NCBI RefSeq assembly: GCF_042652185.1
Contig: NZ_JBHSIX010000004.1
Origin: Actinacidiphila fildesensis
Lineage (GTDB): Bacteria; Actinomycetota; Actinomycetes; Streptomycetales; Streptomycetaceae
Strand: one strand, 5' to 3'
DNA length: 64,000 nt
Below the pieces are notes generated by a model, which saw only the letters and a program-made list of their open reading frames with translations, was not told the origin of the DNA and searched no databases. Below, piece after piece: positions 50,563 to 61,000 of the stretch. A program made the position numbers and the translations under genes. Every line of letters starts with the position of its first letter. Position 1 is the first letter of the stretch.

Positions 50563-50808
50563 CTACCAGGTGTCCACCGGCGGCGTGGTGTCGAGCGGCT
50601 GCGGGTCGGGCCACTCCAGCACCGCGAACACCACGCCCGTCACGATCGCCGCGACGAGCAGCAGCCACAGCAGCTGGTGCACGAAGCGGCGCCGCCGCAG
50701 GATGCGGCGGCCGCGCTCGGCGGCCCGTTCCGCCAGGTCGGCGGGGACGTAGGGGTGCGGGGTGTCGAGGACCCGGCGGACCTCCTCCTCCTTGCGGTCC
50801 GGGGGCAT
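50563..50808 (-). CDS. Small single-helix membrane protein partnered with an ECF-like factor
   Basis: 81 residues from the ATG at 50808, overlapping the sigma-like stop by 1 nt (TGATG); a GTG at 50811 is also possible. A charged cytoplasmic N-terminus (MPPDRKEEEVRRVLDTPHPY and an Arg-rich stretch RGRRILRRRR) is followed by one membrane helix (LLWLLLVAAIVTGVVFAVLE) and a short exterior WPDPQPLDTTPPVDTW. The gene order sigma factor then small membrane protein resembles a sigma/anti-sigma pair, but there is no ZAS motif. Confidence 0.65.
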   Translation of the reverse strand: MPPDRKEEEVRRVLDTPHPYVPADLAERAAERGRRILRRRRFVHQLLWLLLVAAIVTGVVFAVLEWPDPQPLDTTPPVDTW

Positions 50809-51449
50809 CACGACGCCGCTCCCTGGATCTCGTCGGCCGCGGAAGAGCTCTCGGCCGGAGTGTCCGACGAGGACGCCGATCCCCCCGCCGATCCCCCGGG
50901 CGGACCCCCCGGCGATCCCCCGGGCGGACCCCCCGGCGGGTTCTCGCGCGAGTTCTCCGACGCGGCCTGTTTCCTGGCCTTCTCCGCCGCCGCACGGGCC
51001 TCGGTCACCGACCGGGCGGGAGCCGGCGCCGGGCGGCTGCGCAGGGTGGCCGTGGCACGGTTGCAGATGGCCCGTACGCGCTCCACAGGCAGTCCCAGCT
51101 GCGCGGCGGCCTGTTCCTCGGCGACGCCCTCGAACAGCCGCAGAACGACCACCAGCCGCTCCTGGGCGGTGAGCCGGTCCAGCGCCCCGCCGTGCGGCCG
51201 GCGCCACCAGGGCCGGTACGCGAAGCGCCGTACGAGCTCGGTGCGGGCCTGGTCGTACGGGTCCTCGGAACGCATCCGGAACCAGTTCGCGTACGTGTGC
51301 GCCAGGACGGTTCCCAGCAGTTTCTCGGCCGCGGCCGGGTCACCGGTGAGCAGGGTGGCGGCGTGCAGAAGCCGTCCTGCCGCTCCTGCGGTGAACGCCT
51401 GAAACTCGACGTCCCGTTGGTACTCCGCTGCCGCCCGGCGCGTGCCCAC
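50808..51449 (-). CDS. ECF sigma-factor-like protein (SigE/SigJ-like) with Pro/Gly tail
   Basis: 213 residues from the GTG at 51449; a TTG at 51467 is also open. Region 2-like N-terminus (YQRDVEFQAFTAGAAGRLLH, ATLLTGDPAAAEKLL, YANWFRMRSEDPYDQARTEL) and region 4 HTH (LTAQERLVVVLRLFEGVAEE, AAAQLGLPVERVRAICNRA). After residue ~165 comes a tail of PPGGPPGGS-type repeats ending in Ser/Ala. Region 2 is weak, so it may not bind core polymerase normally. Coupled to the membrane protein downstream. Confidence 0.72.
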   Translation of the reverse strand: MGTRRAAAEYQRDVEFQAFTAGAAGRLLHAATLLTGDPAAAEKLLGTVLAHTYANWFRMRSEDPYDQARTELVRRFAYRPWWRRPHGGALDRLTAQERLVVVLRLFEGVAEEQAAAQLGLPVERVRAICNRATATLRSRPAPAPARSVTEARAAAEKARKQAASENSRENPPGGPPGGSPGGPPGGSAGGSASSSDTPAESSSAADEIQGAAS

Positions 51450-51557
51450 GCCGCCAGTGGACGTCAAGCAGGCGGTTCAGGTCAAGAGCTCTGCGGGTGC
51501 GGGGTGCGCGCGGCGGCCGGGCAGGACCGGCTCGAGCGCCGGCCCGGGCGTCGGGAC

Positions 51558-52079
51558 CTACTCGTCGGCCGGTCCCGACTGCACCGTCGTCGCGTGCCAC
51601 TCGGACAGCGCCAGGTTGAAACGCCCGAGCAGATCGCAGAACATCTCCCGCTCGTTCTCGCTCCAGCCCTCGGTGACCTGGGCCATCAGCTGCTTCCGGG
51701 AGCTGCGGACCTCTTCGAGCCGGCCGAGGCCGCGCGGCGAGAGGGCGAGCACGACGGCGCGGCCGTCCTCGGGGTGCGAGGTGCGCTTGACGAGGCCGGT
51801 GTCGACGAGCGGCGCGACCTGGCGGGTGACGGTGGAGGAGTCGATGCCCATGCCCTCCGCGAGCGCCTTCACGCCCATCGGGCCTTCGCGGTCGAGCCGG
51901 TTGAGCAGCAGGTAAGCGGCCCGGTCCATGGAGTTGCGGGCCTTGCCCACACCGCCGAGGCGGGTCTGCTCCGCGCGCCGGGCGAAGAGAGCGACCTGGT
52001 GCTGGAGCCGCTCGAAGAGTTCGGTGGGCCCCTCCTCGTCGAGGGGGGGAGAGGAGGGCGACTCCGATGGATTGGGCAT
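51558..52079 (-). CDS. MarR-family transcriptional regulator
   Basis: 173 residues from the ATG at 52079. MarR winged helix: AAYLLLNRLDREGPMGVKAL, the recognition helix AEGMGIDSSTVTRQVAPLVD and the wing VKRTSHPEDGRAVVLALSPRG. N- and C-terminal helices for dimerisation flank it. Divergent from ilvA across 132 bp; its target is not evident. Confidence 0.9.
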   Translation of the reverse strand: MPNPSESPSSPPLDEEGPTELFERLQHQVALFARRAEQTRLGGVGKARNSMDRAAYLLLNRLDREGPMGVKALAEGMGIDSSTVTRQVAPLVDTGLVKRTSHPEDGRAVVLALSPRGLGRLEEVRSSRKQLMAQVTEGWSENEREMFCDLLGRFNLALSEWHATTVQSGPADE

Positions 52080-52211
52080 GGCCGGAAGCTCGCGTTCTGT
52101 CGGTCCTGCGGAGGTTGGGAGAAGAGTACGCGGAGAGGGTCACCATGAGACCCATCCCGCACAAACCGTGCTCCGGCGGTGACACGGGACCGGAACTGGG
52201 ACACTGGGCGC

Positions 52212-53438
52212 ATGGACAGAGCGGCGCCCGCAGTACCCCACCCGATCACGCTCGACGACGTGCGCGGGGCCCACAAGATGCTGTCCGGGGTGGCCAGGGT
52301 GACCCCGATGGAGGGCAGCCGGTACCTCACCGGTCTGGTCGGCTCCCCGGTGCATCTGAAGTGCGAGAACCTGCAGCGCACCGGCTCGTTCAAGGTGCGC
52401 GGCGCGTATGTGCGGATCGCCGGCCTGACGCAGGAGGAACGATCCGCCGGGGTCGTCGCCGCGAGCGCCGGCAACCATGCGCAGGGCGTCGCGCTGGCCG
52501 CGTCACTGCTCGGTGTGCGGTCCACGGTCTTCATGCCGGTGGGCGCACCGCTGCCGAAGATCGCGGCGACCCGCGACTACGGGGCCGAGGTGCGGATGCA
52601 CGGACAGGTGGTGGACGAGACGCTGCGCGCCGCCAAGGCGTACGCGGAGGAGACCGGCGCGGTCTTCATCCACCCCTTCGACCACCCGGACATCATCGCG
52701 GGCCAGGGCACGGTGGGCCTGGAGATCCTGGAGCAGTGCCCCGAGGTGCGGACGATCGTGGTCGGCATCGGTGGCGGCGGGTTCGCCGCGGGTGTCGCGC
52801 TGGCGGTGAAGGCGCTGCGTCCGGATGTGAAGGTGATCGGCGTGCAGGCGGCGGGCGCGGCGGCGTATCCGCCCTCGCTGGCGGCCGGCGAGCCGGTGGC
52901 GCTGGGCGCGGTGGCGACGATGGCCGACGGGATCATGGTCGGCCGGCCCGGCGACATCCCGTTCAAAATCATTCGCGAACTGGTCGACGAAGTCCGTACC
53001 GTTTCCGAGGACGCTCTTTCCAGCGCGCTGCTGCTGTGCCTGGAGCGGGCGAAGATGGTCGTGGAACCGGCCGGGGCGAGCCCGGTGGCGGCGCTGCTGT
53101 CCGATCCGGACTCCTTCGAGGGCCCGGTGGTGGCGGTGCTGTCCGGGGGGAACGTGGACCCGTTGCTGATGCAGCGGATCCTCCGGCACGGGATGGCCGC
53201 GGCGGGCCGCTATCTGTCCCTGCGGCTGCGGGTGACGGACCGTCCCGGTGCGCTGGCGACGCTACTGGCGGTGTTGTCAGAGGCGGACGCTAACGTCCTG
53301 GACGTGAGCCACGTGCGGACCGACCCGCGGCTGGGACTCACGGAGGCGGAGGTCGAACTGCACCTGGAGACCAAGGGGCCGGAGCACTGCGAGGCGGTCG
53401 AGGCCGCTCTGCTGGGGGCCGGCTACATGGTCATCTGA
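52212..53438 (+). CDS. ilvA: Threonine ammonia-lyase with ACT domain
   Basis: 408 residues from the ATG at 52212. Fold-type II PLP enzyme: ENLQRTGSFKVRGAYVRIAG with the PLP Lys, AASAGNHAQGVALAA, the phosphate loop IGGGGFAAGVALAV, and VLSGGNVDPLLM. The C-terminal ~75 residues (LRLRVTDRPGALATLLAVLS ... DVSHVRT) form an ACT domain. It converts threonine to 2-oxobutyrate. With a single short ACT-like domain it resembles the catabolic/biosynthetic short type, so allosteric control may differ from long IlvA. Confidence 0.92.
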   Translation: MDRAAPAVPHPITLDDVRGAHKMLSGVARVTPMEGSRYLTGLVGSPVHLKCENLQRTGSFKVRGAYVRIAGLTQEERSAGVVAASAGNHAQGVALAASLLGVRSTVFMPVGAPLPKIAATRDYGAEVRMHGQVVDETLRAAKAYAEETGAVFIHPFDHPDIIAGQGTVGLEILEQCPEVRTIVVGIGGGGFAAGVALAVKALRPDVKVIGVQAAGAAAYPPSLAAGEPVALGAVATMADGIMVGRPGDIPFKIIRELVDEVRTVSEDALSSALLLCLERAKMVVEPAGASPVAALLSDPDSFEGPVVAVLSGGNVDPLLMQRILRHGMAAAGRYLSLRLRVTDRPGALATLLAVLSEADANVLDVSHVRTDPRLGLTEAEVELHLETKGPEHCEAVEAALLGAGYMVI

Positions 53439-53484
53439 CGTCCGCTCCGGGCCGAGGTGCCCGAAGATTTCGGGAGCCCTGGTC

Positions 53485-53527
53485 TTGACGCGATATATCG
53501 CATGCGCCATGCTCGCGATGTGTCGCG
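53485..53527 (+). promoter_or_regulatory. drrAB promoter with twin GCGATRTRTCGC operators
   Basis: TTGACG (53485-53490) and CATGCT (53508-53513) with a 17-bp spacer form a promoter. GCGATATATCGC (53490-53501) is a perfect 12-bp palindrome in the spacer. CGCGATGTGTCGCG (53514-53527) repeats the same pattern, GCGA-N4-TCGC, with centres 25 bp apart. Positions over the promoter suggest repression, perhaps by a PadR- or TetR-type protein encoded elsewhere. Confidence 0.65.
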
Positions 53528-53637
53528 TTTGGACTCTGTGTGTGCGGGCCCGGACGCCGGCCGAAACGGGTCGCGGCCGCCCGCGAACCTCGCGAACACC
53601 GACACCAGAGACCTATCCCCGGATTGGGAGTAGTCAC

Positions 53638-54605
<968 letters not shown>

Positions 54606-54606
<1 letters not shown>

Positions 54607-55460
54607 TGGCCGTCATCGACGCGAAGCCCACGACCACGCTCGCCCCGCGGTCCGGCGGCGGGGTCATGCAGTCCGTCCGGGACTCGCTGGTCATCGCCAA
54701 GCGCAATCTGATCCGGATGACCCGCATCCCGGAGATGATCATTTTCGGGCTGATCCAGCCGATCATGTTCGTGGTGCTGTTCACCTACGTGTTCGGCGGC
54801 TCCATGAAGGTCGGCGGCAGCACCGATCCCAACACGTACAAGGAATTCCTGATGGCGGGCATCTTCGCCCAGACCGTCACCTTCGCCACGGCGGGCGCCG
54901 GCGCGGGCATCGCCGACGACATGAACAAGGGCCTCATCGACCGCTTCCGGTCACTGCCCATGTCGCGCGGCGCGGTCCTCACCGGACGCACTCTCGCCGA
55001 CCTGGTGCAGACGATGCTGACCGTCGTCGTGCTGGCCGTCGTCGCCCTGATCGTCGGATGGCGCGTCCACGAGGGCATCCCCAAGATGCTCGGCGCCTTC
55101 GGGCTGCTGCTCCTGCTGGGCTACGCCTTCTCCTGGATCGGCGCGCTGATCGGCCTGTCGGTCCGCACCCCGGAGGCGGCCACCTCCGGCGGTCTGATCT
55201 GGCTGTTCCCCGTGACGTTCATTTCCAACGCGTTCGCGGACACCACCAACATGACGCCCTGGCTGCGCCACATCGCCGAATGGAATCCGTTCAGCGCCAC
55301 GGTGCAGGCCTGCCGGCAGCTGTTCGGCAACCCGGGCGTCTCGCAGTCCAGCGCCTGGCCGATGCAGCACGCCGTGTGGGCGTCGCTGCTCTGGTCCGTC
55401 CTGATCCTCGTGGTGTTCCGCACCCTGGCAGTGCGCAAGTACCGCTCCGCGACCGCCTGA
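54606..55460 (+). CDS. DrrB-family ABC-2 permease
   Basis: 284 residues from the ATG at 54606, overlapping the ATPase stop (TGATG). ABC-2 membrane domain with six helices: IIFGLIQPIMFVVLFTYVFG, FLMAGIFAQTVTFATAGAGA, GLIDRFRSLPMSRGAVLTGR (the conserved coupling segment), LGAFGLLLLLGYAFSWIGAL and a final VLILVVFRTLAV. DrrAB-type exporters move hydrophobic drugs or lipids. No biosynthetic cluster lies in the window, so the substrate is unknown. Confidence 0.9.
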
Positions 55461-55494
55461 CCCGGACGACCGCCTGACCTGACCCGTAACGCGG

Positions 55495-55532
55495 AACGGG
55501 CTCCCCGCCGTACCCACGGCGGGGAGCCCGTT
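55495..55532. terminator. Bidirectional terminator, perfect 17-bp stem
   Basis: AACGGGCTCCCCGCCGT-ACCC-ACGGCGGGGAGCCCGTT between the convergent DrrB-like gene and greA. Confidence 0.92.
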
Positions 55533-55537
55533 CTGCG

Positions 55538-55579
55538 GTGTCCCGGAAGGTGTGTCCAGGAAGGTGTGTCCCGGAAGGT
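55538..55579. repeat. Three tandem 14-bp repeats
   Basis: GTGTCCCGGAAGGT, GTGTCCAGGAAGGT and GTGTCCCGGAAGGT in direct succession, ending at the greA stop codon. Confidence 0.85.
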
Positions 55580-56085
55580 CAGCCGCGGTGCGGCTTGACC
55601 GAGAGGATCTTCACGGAGGACTTCTTGCCGTTCGGCAGCTCGTAGACGGCGTCCTCGCCGGCCTTCTTGCCGCTCACGCCCTTGCCCAGCGGGGACTGCG
55701 GCGAGTACGTCTCCAGGGTGTCGCTCACGTACTCACGCGAGCCCACCAGGAAGGTCATGGTGTCGTCCGGGTCGCCGTCGAAGGCGATCGTCACGACCAT
55801 GCCGGGCGCGACCACGCCGGTGTCGGCCGGCGCCTCGCCGACCTTGGCACGCTCCAGCAGCTGGGTCAGCTGGCGGACCCGCAGCTCCTGCTTGCCCTGA
55901 TCCTCGCGCGCCGCGTGGTAGCCGGCGTTCTCCTTGAGGTCGCCCTCCTGGCGGGCTTCCTCGATCTTGGCGATGATCAGAGCGCGTGCCGGACCCGACA
56001 GGTACTCCAGCTCGGCCTTCAGCTGGTCGTACGCCTCCTGGGTCAGCCAGGTGACGCTCTCGCTGGTCTGGCTGGTCTGGGTCAC
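55579..56085 (-). CDS. greA: Transcription elongation factor GreA
   Basis: 168 residues from GTG 56085 with GAGGAG 5 nt upstream. N-terminal antiparallel coiled coil (TWLTQEAYDQLKAELEYLSG, KIEEARQEGDLKENAGYHAA) with the acidic tip residues in EEARQEGDLKEN, then the FKBP-like C-terminal domain (GMVVTIAFDGD, TLETYSPQSPLGKGVSGKKA). It enters the RNA polymerase secondary channel and stimulates transcript cleavage in backtracked complexes. Confidence 0.94.
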   Translation of the reverse strand: MTQTSQTSESVTWLTQEAYDQLKAELEYLSGPARALIIAKIEEARQEGDLKENAGYHAAREDQGKQELRVRQLTQLLERAKVGEAPADTGVVAPGMVVTIAFDGDPDDTMTFLVGSREYVSDTLETYSPQSPLGKGVSGKKAGEDAVYELPNGKKSSVKILSVKPHRG

Positions 56086-56217
56086 TGGTGCTCCTCGTAG
56101 GTACTGCGTGGGACTGCGTCGAGTGCCTTGCCATCGCGTGGCCGGGCGAAACCTGGAGCTTAACAATTCCGGCACCCACACGGGAGCGGGAAATCGTCAG
56201 TGTGTCGTCGTGGCAGG

Positions 56218-56628
56218 TCAGCCCTGGTCCGCCGGCTTGCAGCCGAGCAGCTCAGCGGTCTCCCCGCGGTGGGTGGTCCGCATGGTGACCACGGTATCGA
56301 CCTGCTTCTTGTGGTCGCGCATGGTCACGTCCATGCGTCCCACCTCAGTGTGGTCCTTGTCCACCGAGCGCAGCGTGCACACGGCGACCGTTCCGGCGTC
56401 CTTACGGACCTCCAGATGGATTTCCACGGCCTGGTCCGAGACGGCCCGGGACTTGATGACCTCGCCGCTCACGTCCGTGCCCGCGACCGAGTGCCAGCCG
56501 AACCAGCCGACCCCGCCCAGTGCCAGCACGCCCAGCACCAGGCCGATGATCTTCAGTCGCCGGTCGGCCCGCGCATCGGCGCCGCGTCCGTAGCGCCCTT
56601 CGGGCAGCCCCTCGCGCACCGCAGCCAT
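56218..56628 (-). CDS. DUF4307 membrane protein
   Basis: 136 residues from the ATG at 56628 with GGAAGGA 7 nt upstream. An N-terminal cytoplasmic part (REGLPEGRYGRGADARADRR), one membrane helix (LKIIGLVLGVLALGGVGWFG) and an exterior beta domain (VSGEVIKSRAVSDQAVEIHL ... CTLRSVDKDHTEVGRMDV) match the actinobacterial DUF4307 family. Usually located between greA and mca, as here. Function unknown. Confidence 0.85.
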   Translation of the reverse strand: MAAVREGLPEGRYGRGADARADRRLKIIGLVLGVLALGGVGWFGWHSVAGTDVSGEVIKSRAVSDQAVEIHLEVRKDAGTVAVCTLRSVDKDHTEVGRMDVTMRDHKKQVDTVVTMRTTHRGETAELLGCKPADQG

Positions 56629-56743
56629 GATCGTTCCTTCCGGTGGGGGCCATGGAATTAATTGCCCCCTCGCTTCGGTCACTATAGGAGGCGCCCTTTA
56701 CATGGAACGAGGGGGCTACTACCGATGACTAGAGGATCCAGCC

Positions 56744-57616
56744 TTGACTGAGCAGCTGCGACTGATGGCCGTCCACGCCCACCCTGACGACGAGTCGAGC
56801 AAGGGCGCGGCCACCATGGCCAAGTACGTGTCCGAGGGGGTGGACGTACTGGTCGCCACCTGCACCGGCGGAGAACGCGGCTCGGTGCTCAACCCCAAGC
56901 TCCAGGGTGACCCTTATATCGAGGAGCACATCCACGAGGTCCGCGCCAAGGAGATGGACGAGGCCCGCGAGATCCTGGGCGTCAAGCAGTCCTGGCTCGG
57001 CTTCGTCGACTCCGGCCTTCCCGAGGGCGACCCGCTGCCCCCGCTGCCCGACGGCTGTTTCGCCGTGCAGGACGTCGAGGAGGCAGCCGGCGCCCTGGTG
57101 AAGCTGATCCGTGAGTTCAAGCCGCAGGTGATCACCACCTACGACGAGAACGGCGGCTACCCGCACCCCGACCACATCATGACCCACAAGATCTCCATGA
57201 TCGCCTTCGAGGCGGCGGGCGACCCGGAGCGCTACCCCGAGGCCGGCGAGCCGTGGACGCCGCAGAAGCTCTACTACAACCAGGGCTTCAACAAGGCACG
57301 CACCGTCGCCATGCACGAGGCGCTGCTCTCCCGCGGCCTGGAGTCGCCGTACGCGGAGTGGCTGGAGCGCTGGAAGCAGTTCGACCGCCCCGAGCGGCAG
57401 ATCAGCACCCATGTGCCCTGCGCCGACTTCTTCGAGATCCGTGACAAGGCGCTGCTCGCGCACGCCACCCAGATCGACCCGGACGGCGCCTGGTTCCACG
57501 TTCCCATGGAGATCCAGCAGGAGGTCTGGCCGACCGAGGACTACGAGCTCGCCAAGTCGCTCGTGGACACCTCACTGCCCGAGGACGACCTCTTCGCGGG
57601 CATCCGCACCGCCTAG
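56744..57616 (+). CDS. mca: Mycothiol S-conjugate amidase
   Basis: 290 residues from a TTG at 56744 (AGAGGAT leader). LmbE/PIG-L zinc deacetylase fold: MAVHAHPDDESSKGAATMAK (zinc His-Asp and His), TCTGGERGS, and YDENGGYPHPDHIMTHKI supplying the third zinc His. It cleaves mycothiol S-conjugates to a mercapturic acid that is exported plus GlcN-Ins, detoxifying electrophiles. MshB is the close paralogue; the length and the NGGYPHPDH region favour Mca, and the greA neighbourhood agrees. Confidence 0.93.
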   Translation: MTEQLRLMAVHAHPDDESSKGAATMAKYVSEGVDVLVATCTGGERGSVLNPKLQGDPYIEEHIHEVRAKEMDEAREILGVKQSWLGFVDSGLPEGDPLPPLPDGCFAVQDVEEAAGALVKLIREFKPQVITTYDENGGYPHPDHIMTHKISMIAFEAAGDPERYPEAGEPWTPQKLYYNQGFNKARTVAMHEALLSRGLESPYAEWLERWKQFDRPERQISTHVPCADFFEIRDKALLAHATQIDPDGAWFHVPMEIQQEVWPTEDYELAKSLVDTSLPEDDLFAGIRTA

Positions 57617-57622
57617 CGCACA

Positions 57623-57910
57623 ATGGGTACCGTGATTGCCTCCCACGCACTGACCCAGTACGTCCCGCTCGCCGCTCAGGAGCTGGACAACAACAAGGTG
57701 ACGCCCGGTCTCATCGGCTTTGTGATCTTCGCGGCGATCGCGCTGTCGCTGTGGGCGCTGATGAAGAACATGGGCAAGCAGTTCAAGAAGATCGACTTCG
57801 AGGAGGCCCCGGACCCCGCTGCGGCGGCCCCGAAGCCGTCACGGGGTCTGCGGGCACACCGGGAGGCGCAGGCCGCCGCCCGGGCCTCCCAGGACAACCC
57901 GGCTTCGTAA
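57623..57910 (+). CDS. Small membrane protein downstream of mca
   Basis: 95 residues from the ATG at 57623 (a GTG at 57632 is possible), 6 bp after mca. A short N-terminus ending in TQYVPLAAQELDNNKVTPGL, one membrane helix (IGFVIFAAIALSLWALMKNM) and a basic cytoplasmic tail (GKQFKKIDFEEAP ... RAHREAQAAARASQDNPAS). The last codons and the stop lie in the first unit of a 36-bp tandem duplication. A conserved actinobacterial companion of mca; its function is unknown. Confidence 0.8.
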   Translation: MGTVIASHALTQYVPLAAQELDNNKVTPGLIGFVIFAAIALSLWALMKNMGKQFKKIDFEEAPDPAAAAPKPSRGLRAHREAQAAARASQDNPAS

Positions 57911-57958
57911 CGCGCCCAGGCGTCCCAGGACCACCAGGCTTCGTCACGCGCCCGGGCG
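57887..57958. repeat. Two tandem 36-bp repeats spanning a stop codon
   Basis: Unit 1 (57887-57922) encodes the SQDNPAS end and TAA stop of the small membrane protein. Unit 2 (57923-57958) repeats it with about five changes, including TAA to TCA at the stop position, so it no longer terminates that frame. Confidence 0.75.
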
Positions 57959-57962
57959 CCGG

Positions 57963-57987
57963 CCGGGCCGGCCGCACACCGGCCCGG
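57963..57987. terminator. Hairpin between convergent genes
   Basis: CCGGGCCG-GCCGCACAC-CGGCCCGG, an 8-bp stem between the small membrane protein and the STAND protein gene. Confidence 0.6.
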
Positions 57988-58009
57988 CGGGCGCTCCTGC
58001 CTGCGGCCC

Positions 58010-61000
58010 TCAGGGCGCCGCCGGCAGCAGGTCCATGACCATGCGCGCGGAGCGCCGCGGCATCATGCCCAGCCGCCACGCCTCCCAGCTGCCGCCGTGG
58101 GTGGCCGTACCGCGCTCCAGCAGGACGGTGTAGGCCTCGGCGTACTCCTCCAGATCCGGGTCCCGGCCCGGGTAGTGCGCGGCCAGCAGGGCGCGCAGCG
58201 TGTCGGCGGCCTGCCCGGCGCCGTCGTCGGACAGCAGGGGCTGGACGGTGCAGCGGAGGAACACCGCCCAGTCCTGGCCGCGCCGGTCGCCGAGGCCGTG
58301 GAAGAGCTCGCGGGCCTCGTCCAGCAGCGTGAGGGCCTCGACGAAACGGTTGTTCCCGGCGTCGATCACGGCGAGCTCCAGGCAGGACCAGGCCTCGCCG
58401 TGCTCGACGCCGATCCGCCGGAAGTCCTGCCGGGCGTCCTGGAGCAGCTGGCGGGCGAAGCCGCTGTTGCGGAGGTTGCCGGTGCGGACGGCCCGCTGGT
58501 CGCGGGTGACCCGGGCCGAGTGGTGGCGGGCGCAGGCCAGCCCGTACACGTCCCGTATCCGGCTGAACATGGAACGGGCCCGCTCCAGGGTGCGCAGCGC
58601 CTGGTCGCCGTTGCCGGACTCCTCCAGCGCGTGCCCCAGGTAGTACAGCGTCCAGGCCTCGCCGCGGGCGTCCTCGCAGGCCCGGTGGCGGACGAGTGCC
58701 TCGTCCAGTTCGCGGGCGGCCTCCTGGGCGTTGCCGCGCTGGAGGGTGGCGCGGGCGAGCTGGGTGCGGGTCCACGCGGCGCCGCGCGGGTCGCGGGTCA
58801 GCGCGTAGCACTGGCCGGCGCTGCGCAGCTCGGCCTCGCCCTCGTCGACCGCGCCGAGCCGCAGATGGACCTGCCCGAGCTGGAGGTGGGCCCAGGCCTG
58901 CCCGCTGACGCTCTCGTTCTGCCGGTGCAGTTCGAGGGATTCCAGGAGCAGCGGCAGGGCCTTGCCGAGCTGGCCCATGTCGCGCAGCACGGCCGCCAGC
59001 GCGTGCTGCGTCCACGCCCGGTCCTCGCCGAGCTCCGGTGCGGCCTGCAGCTCCAGGGCCTCGCGGAGCTTGCTCTCCGCCTCCCGCAGGCTGCCCTGGT
59101 GGTGCAGGGTGATGCCGAGGCTGCCGAGCGCGCGGGCGGCGCCCGCCGGGTGCTGCGCCTCGAAGTACAGGTCGACGACGGAGCTGAGGGTGGAACGCGC
59201 CTTGTCGAGTTCGCCGAGCTGCCGGGCCGCGATGCCGGTGCGCCACTGCACCGACCGCACCAGGATGTTCTGCTCCTCGTCCGGGGCGGCCTTGGACGCC
59301 TGCGCCAGCTCGCTGATCTCCCCGAGCCGGTACAGGTCGCCGCGCAGCAGGCAGTAGTCGCACAGCGCGCCGAGCAGGGCCTGGACGACGGTGCGGTCCA
59401 CGCCCTCGGCGTGCCGCAGCGCGGCGGTGATGAAGCTCGACTCGTCGTCGAGCCAGCGCAGCGCCATTTCGAGCGAGGCGAAGCCGTGTGCGCCGAAGCG
59501 CCCGGCCCGGGTGGACGTCTTGCCCTCGACGAGGCGGATCACGGCGTTGGCCAGCTCGGCGTAGCTGCGGATCAGCCGCTCATGGGCGGCGGCGCGCTCG
59601 GCCGGGTCCTCCTCGTCGAGCAGCCGCGCGTGCGCGAAGCGGCGTACGAGGTCGTGCGGCCGGTAGCGGCTGCCGCGGATGTGCTCGATCAGTCCGGCCC
59701 GCGCCAGCTCCTCCAGCCGGCGGCCGGCCTCCTGCTCGTCGGTGGCCAGCAGTGCGGCGGCGGCCGCCGCGCCGAAGCTGGCCCGCCCGGCGAGCGCGAG
59801 CCGGCGCAGCAGCCGCCGGGACGGCTCGGGCTGGTCGTGGTAGCGCAGCGCGAGGATCCGCTCGACGGCCTCCTGCGGGCCGTAGGCCTCCAGGTCGGCG
59901 GCGAGTCCGGCGGCCGTGCCGTGCTCCTGCAGCGCCGCGCCGGCTATCCGCAGCGCGATCGGCAGACCGTCGCACAGGCCGCGCAGCCGCTCGGACTCCA
60001 CCGAGGTGGGCTCGGGCGCCTTCGCGGTCCTGGCCAGCTCGCCCAGCAGCTCATGGGTGTCGGCGGCGCCGAGCGGGCCGACGGGCAGGCTGTGCACCCA
60101 CGCGTTGGGCAGGTCCAGGGAGAGCGGCTCGCGGGCGGTGACCAGCACCAGCGCCTCGGACCGCTCGGGGACCAGCATCCGCACCTGTTCGGCGTCGGAG
60201 GCGTCGTCGAGCACGATCGTCACCGGCGTGCCCGTCAGATGCTTCTGGTACTGGTCGGCGAGCCGCCGCAGATGCTGCTCGTGGTTGGGGCGCTCCCGGA
60301 ACAGCAGCTGCTCGCGGGGCGCGCCGAGCCGGTTGAGCAGGTGCAGCAGCGCGTCCCGGGTCGGCAGCGGGCGTTCGTCCAGGGCCCCGCCGCGCAGGTC
60401 CACCACGCACGAGCCGCGGAACTGGTCGCGCAGCTGGCGGGCGGCGCGCACCGCGAGGGTGGTCGCCCCGGCGCCGGCCGGTCCGTGCAGGACGACGACG
60501 GTCGGCTTGCTCTCCGTGGACACCCGGGCCTGGTGCACCCACTGCGCGATCTGCGCGACCTGCTTGCGGCGCCCGGCGAACGGGCCGTCCGCGGAGGGCA
60601 GTTGGCCGAACGACTGCTCCAGCACGGCCCGGGTCCTGGCTGCGGCGCTGCGGTCGGTGCGGCGCGGCGCCGGAACCTGGTGCCGGCCGTTGGCCGTGGC
60701 GGGGGAGGCGGCCCGGGAGGAGGCGGACTCCGCCGTCGCCCGGCTCCGGTGCTGTTCGAGGAAGGGCCGGATGCCGCGCTGCTCCACCGCGTCCAGCCAG
60801 CGCAGCCGGTACGGGGCCGGGTCGTCGGCCGCCGCGGGGGAGTCGGGAAGGGGCGTGGCCGTGCCTCTGAGTCCGACGGCCACCGCTCCGACCGCCCCGG
60901 CGGCCAGCCCGGTGGTGAGGGACGCCCCGGCCGACAGGTTCTGGCCGATGACGTCCACCGCGAACGCCGTCACCCCGACCGCGCCCGCGGTGATCGCGGC

